64,000 nucleotides of DNA, taken from the NCBI GenBank assembly GCA_039621445.1, contig CP154954.1, forward strand, positions 22,952,954 to 23,016,953, in the 5' to 3' direction. Under the pieces are notes generated by a model that was not told where the DNA came from, ran no database searches, and worked only from the letters and a program-made list of their open reading frames with translations. The first letter of the stretch is position 1. The number at the start of each line of letters is the position of its first letter. Shown here piece after piece: positions 63,577-64,000 of this stretch. The DNA is from Euglena gracilis. Lineage: Eukaryota; Euglenida; Euglenophyceae; Euglenales. Both the position numbers and the translations under genes were made by a program.

Positions 63577-64000
63577 TACCGAGGCGCCCGGCCTCGCCTG
63601 CCTTCGGCTAACCTCGGAGGCGGGAGCGGGGGGCGATGCGCACCTCATCGGCACAGTGAACGACAAACAAACGTCAGGGCGGTTCGGGTATACGGAGGGC
63701 AGGGGTGTGGCCTTGGCCTCGGCCTTGGCGTTTTGTGTTTGGTGCCCGGGGGCGTTTTGTGTTTGGCGCCCCTCGTGTGTCGCCTCGCGCGCCACAGGAG
63801 CCTGGTCGGGGGCTGGCGTTGGTCCCCGGGCGGTCTACTGGCAGGCCGGCCGCAGGCTCCTGTGGGCGCCTTGGGAGGGGGGTGGAACTCCTCCGGGCTC
63901 TGGGCGGGGGCCGCTGTCCTGCTGGGTGGCTTGGCAGCCGCGCCGCGCCGACCTGCAGGCTGGGTGCAGAGCCCGGAGCGTTGAGCCTTTCGGGGGGGCT
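63577..64000. other. GC-rich DNA at the window edge, no gene
   Basis: GCGTTTTGTGTTTGG is repeated at 63728 and 63751. CAGGAGCCTG (63796) and CAGGCTCCTG (63853) are inverted. No supported frame. Confidence 0.4.

Overview
The window is nuclear DNA of an intron-rich eukaryote, most likely an alga or other protist. I cannot name the species. Exons are short (about 60-210 bp) and strongly GC-ending at third positions. They are joined by introns of 0.3-3 kb that are full of long poly-C/poly-G runs, microsatellites and foldback repeats. There are no bacterial operons, Shine-Dalgarno sites or CRISPR arrays. Most long open frames outside the genes are artefacts of simple repeats.

Layout. 1-5.2 kb: intergenic, AT-rich and (ATGT)n DNA. 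5.2-21.7 kb: one plus-strand gene modelled as about 14 exons, mostly joined in phase, encoding an ankyrin-repeat protein with a longer C-terminal part whose family I do not recognise. 21.7-33.9 kb: intergenic or intronic DNA with dispersed repeats, a repetitive Asp-rich open frame and several foldback elements. 33.9-40.1 kb: a plus-strand glycogenin-like family 8 glycosyltransferase gene, recognised from the YVDGAIVLAVSL start of the fold, a DAD metal site and an HFRG|VKPW exon junction; its 5' end is not resolved. 40-45 kb: repeats and one possible orphan exon.

45.6-60.3 kb is a nest of one non-LTR retrotransposon family. Copy A has a proline/glutamine-rich ORF1 overlapping a 1,787-residue ORF2 that carries four 2A-like (ribosome-skipping) motifs, a C2HC-type finger and a complete YLDD reverse transcriptase, but ends at the post-RT zinc finger. 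Copies B, C, D and E are broken. B and C retain the part missing from A: a CCHC/CCHH-like finger and a restriction-like endonuclease (RPxD...D) of the R2/NeSL/Utopia type. Copy D independently keeps two in-frame 2A-like motifs, one of them canonical. A tandem array of tRNA-like units lies among the copies, so tRNA arrays are a possible target.

60.4-64 kb holds a different element: two 220-bp direct repeats, each flanked by its own short direct repeat, bracketing minus-strand frames, one of which resembles the Dam-like adenine methyltransferase domain of some retroelements.

A second theme is a set of foldback elements bounded by runs of C/G and built from one 10-14 base word repeated in both orientations. 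At least two are homologous copies in opposite orientation, so some are probably mobile. The most notable finding is the multi-2A polyprotein in what appears to be an endonuclease-of-restriction-type retrotransposon.
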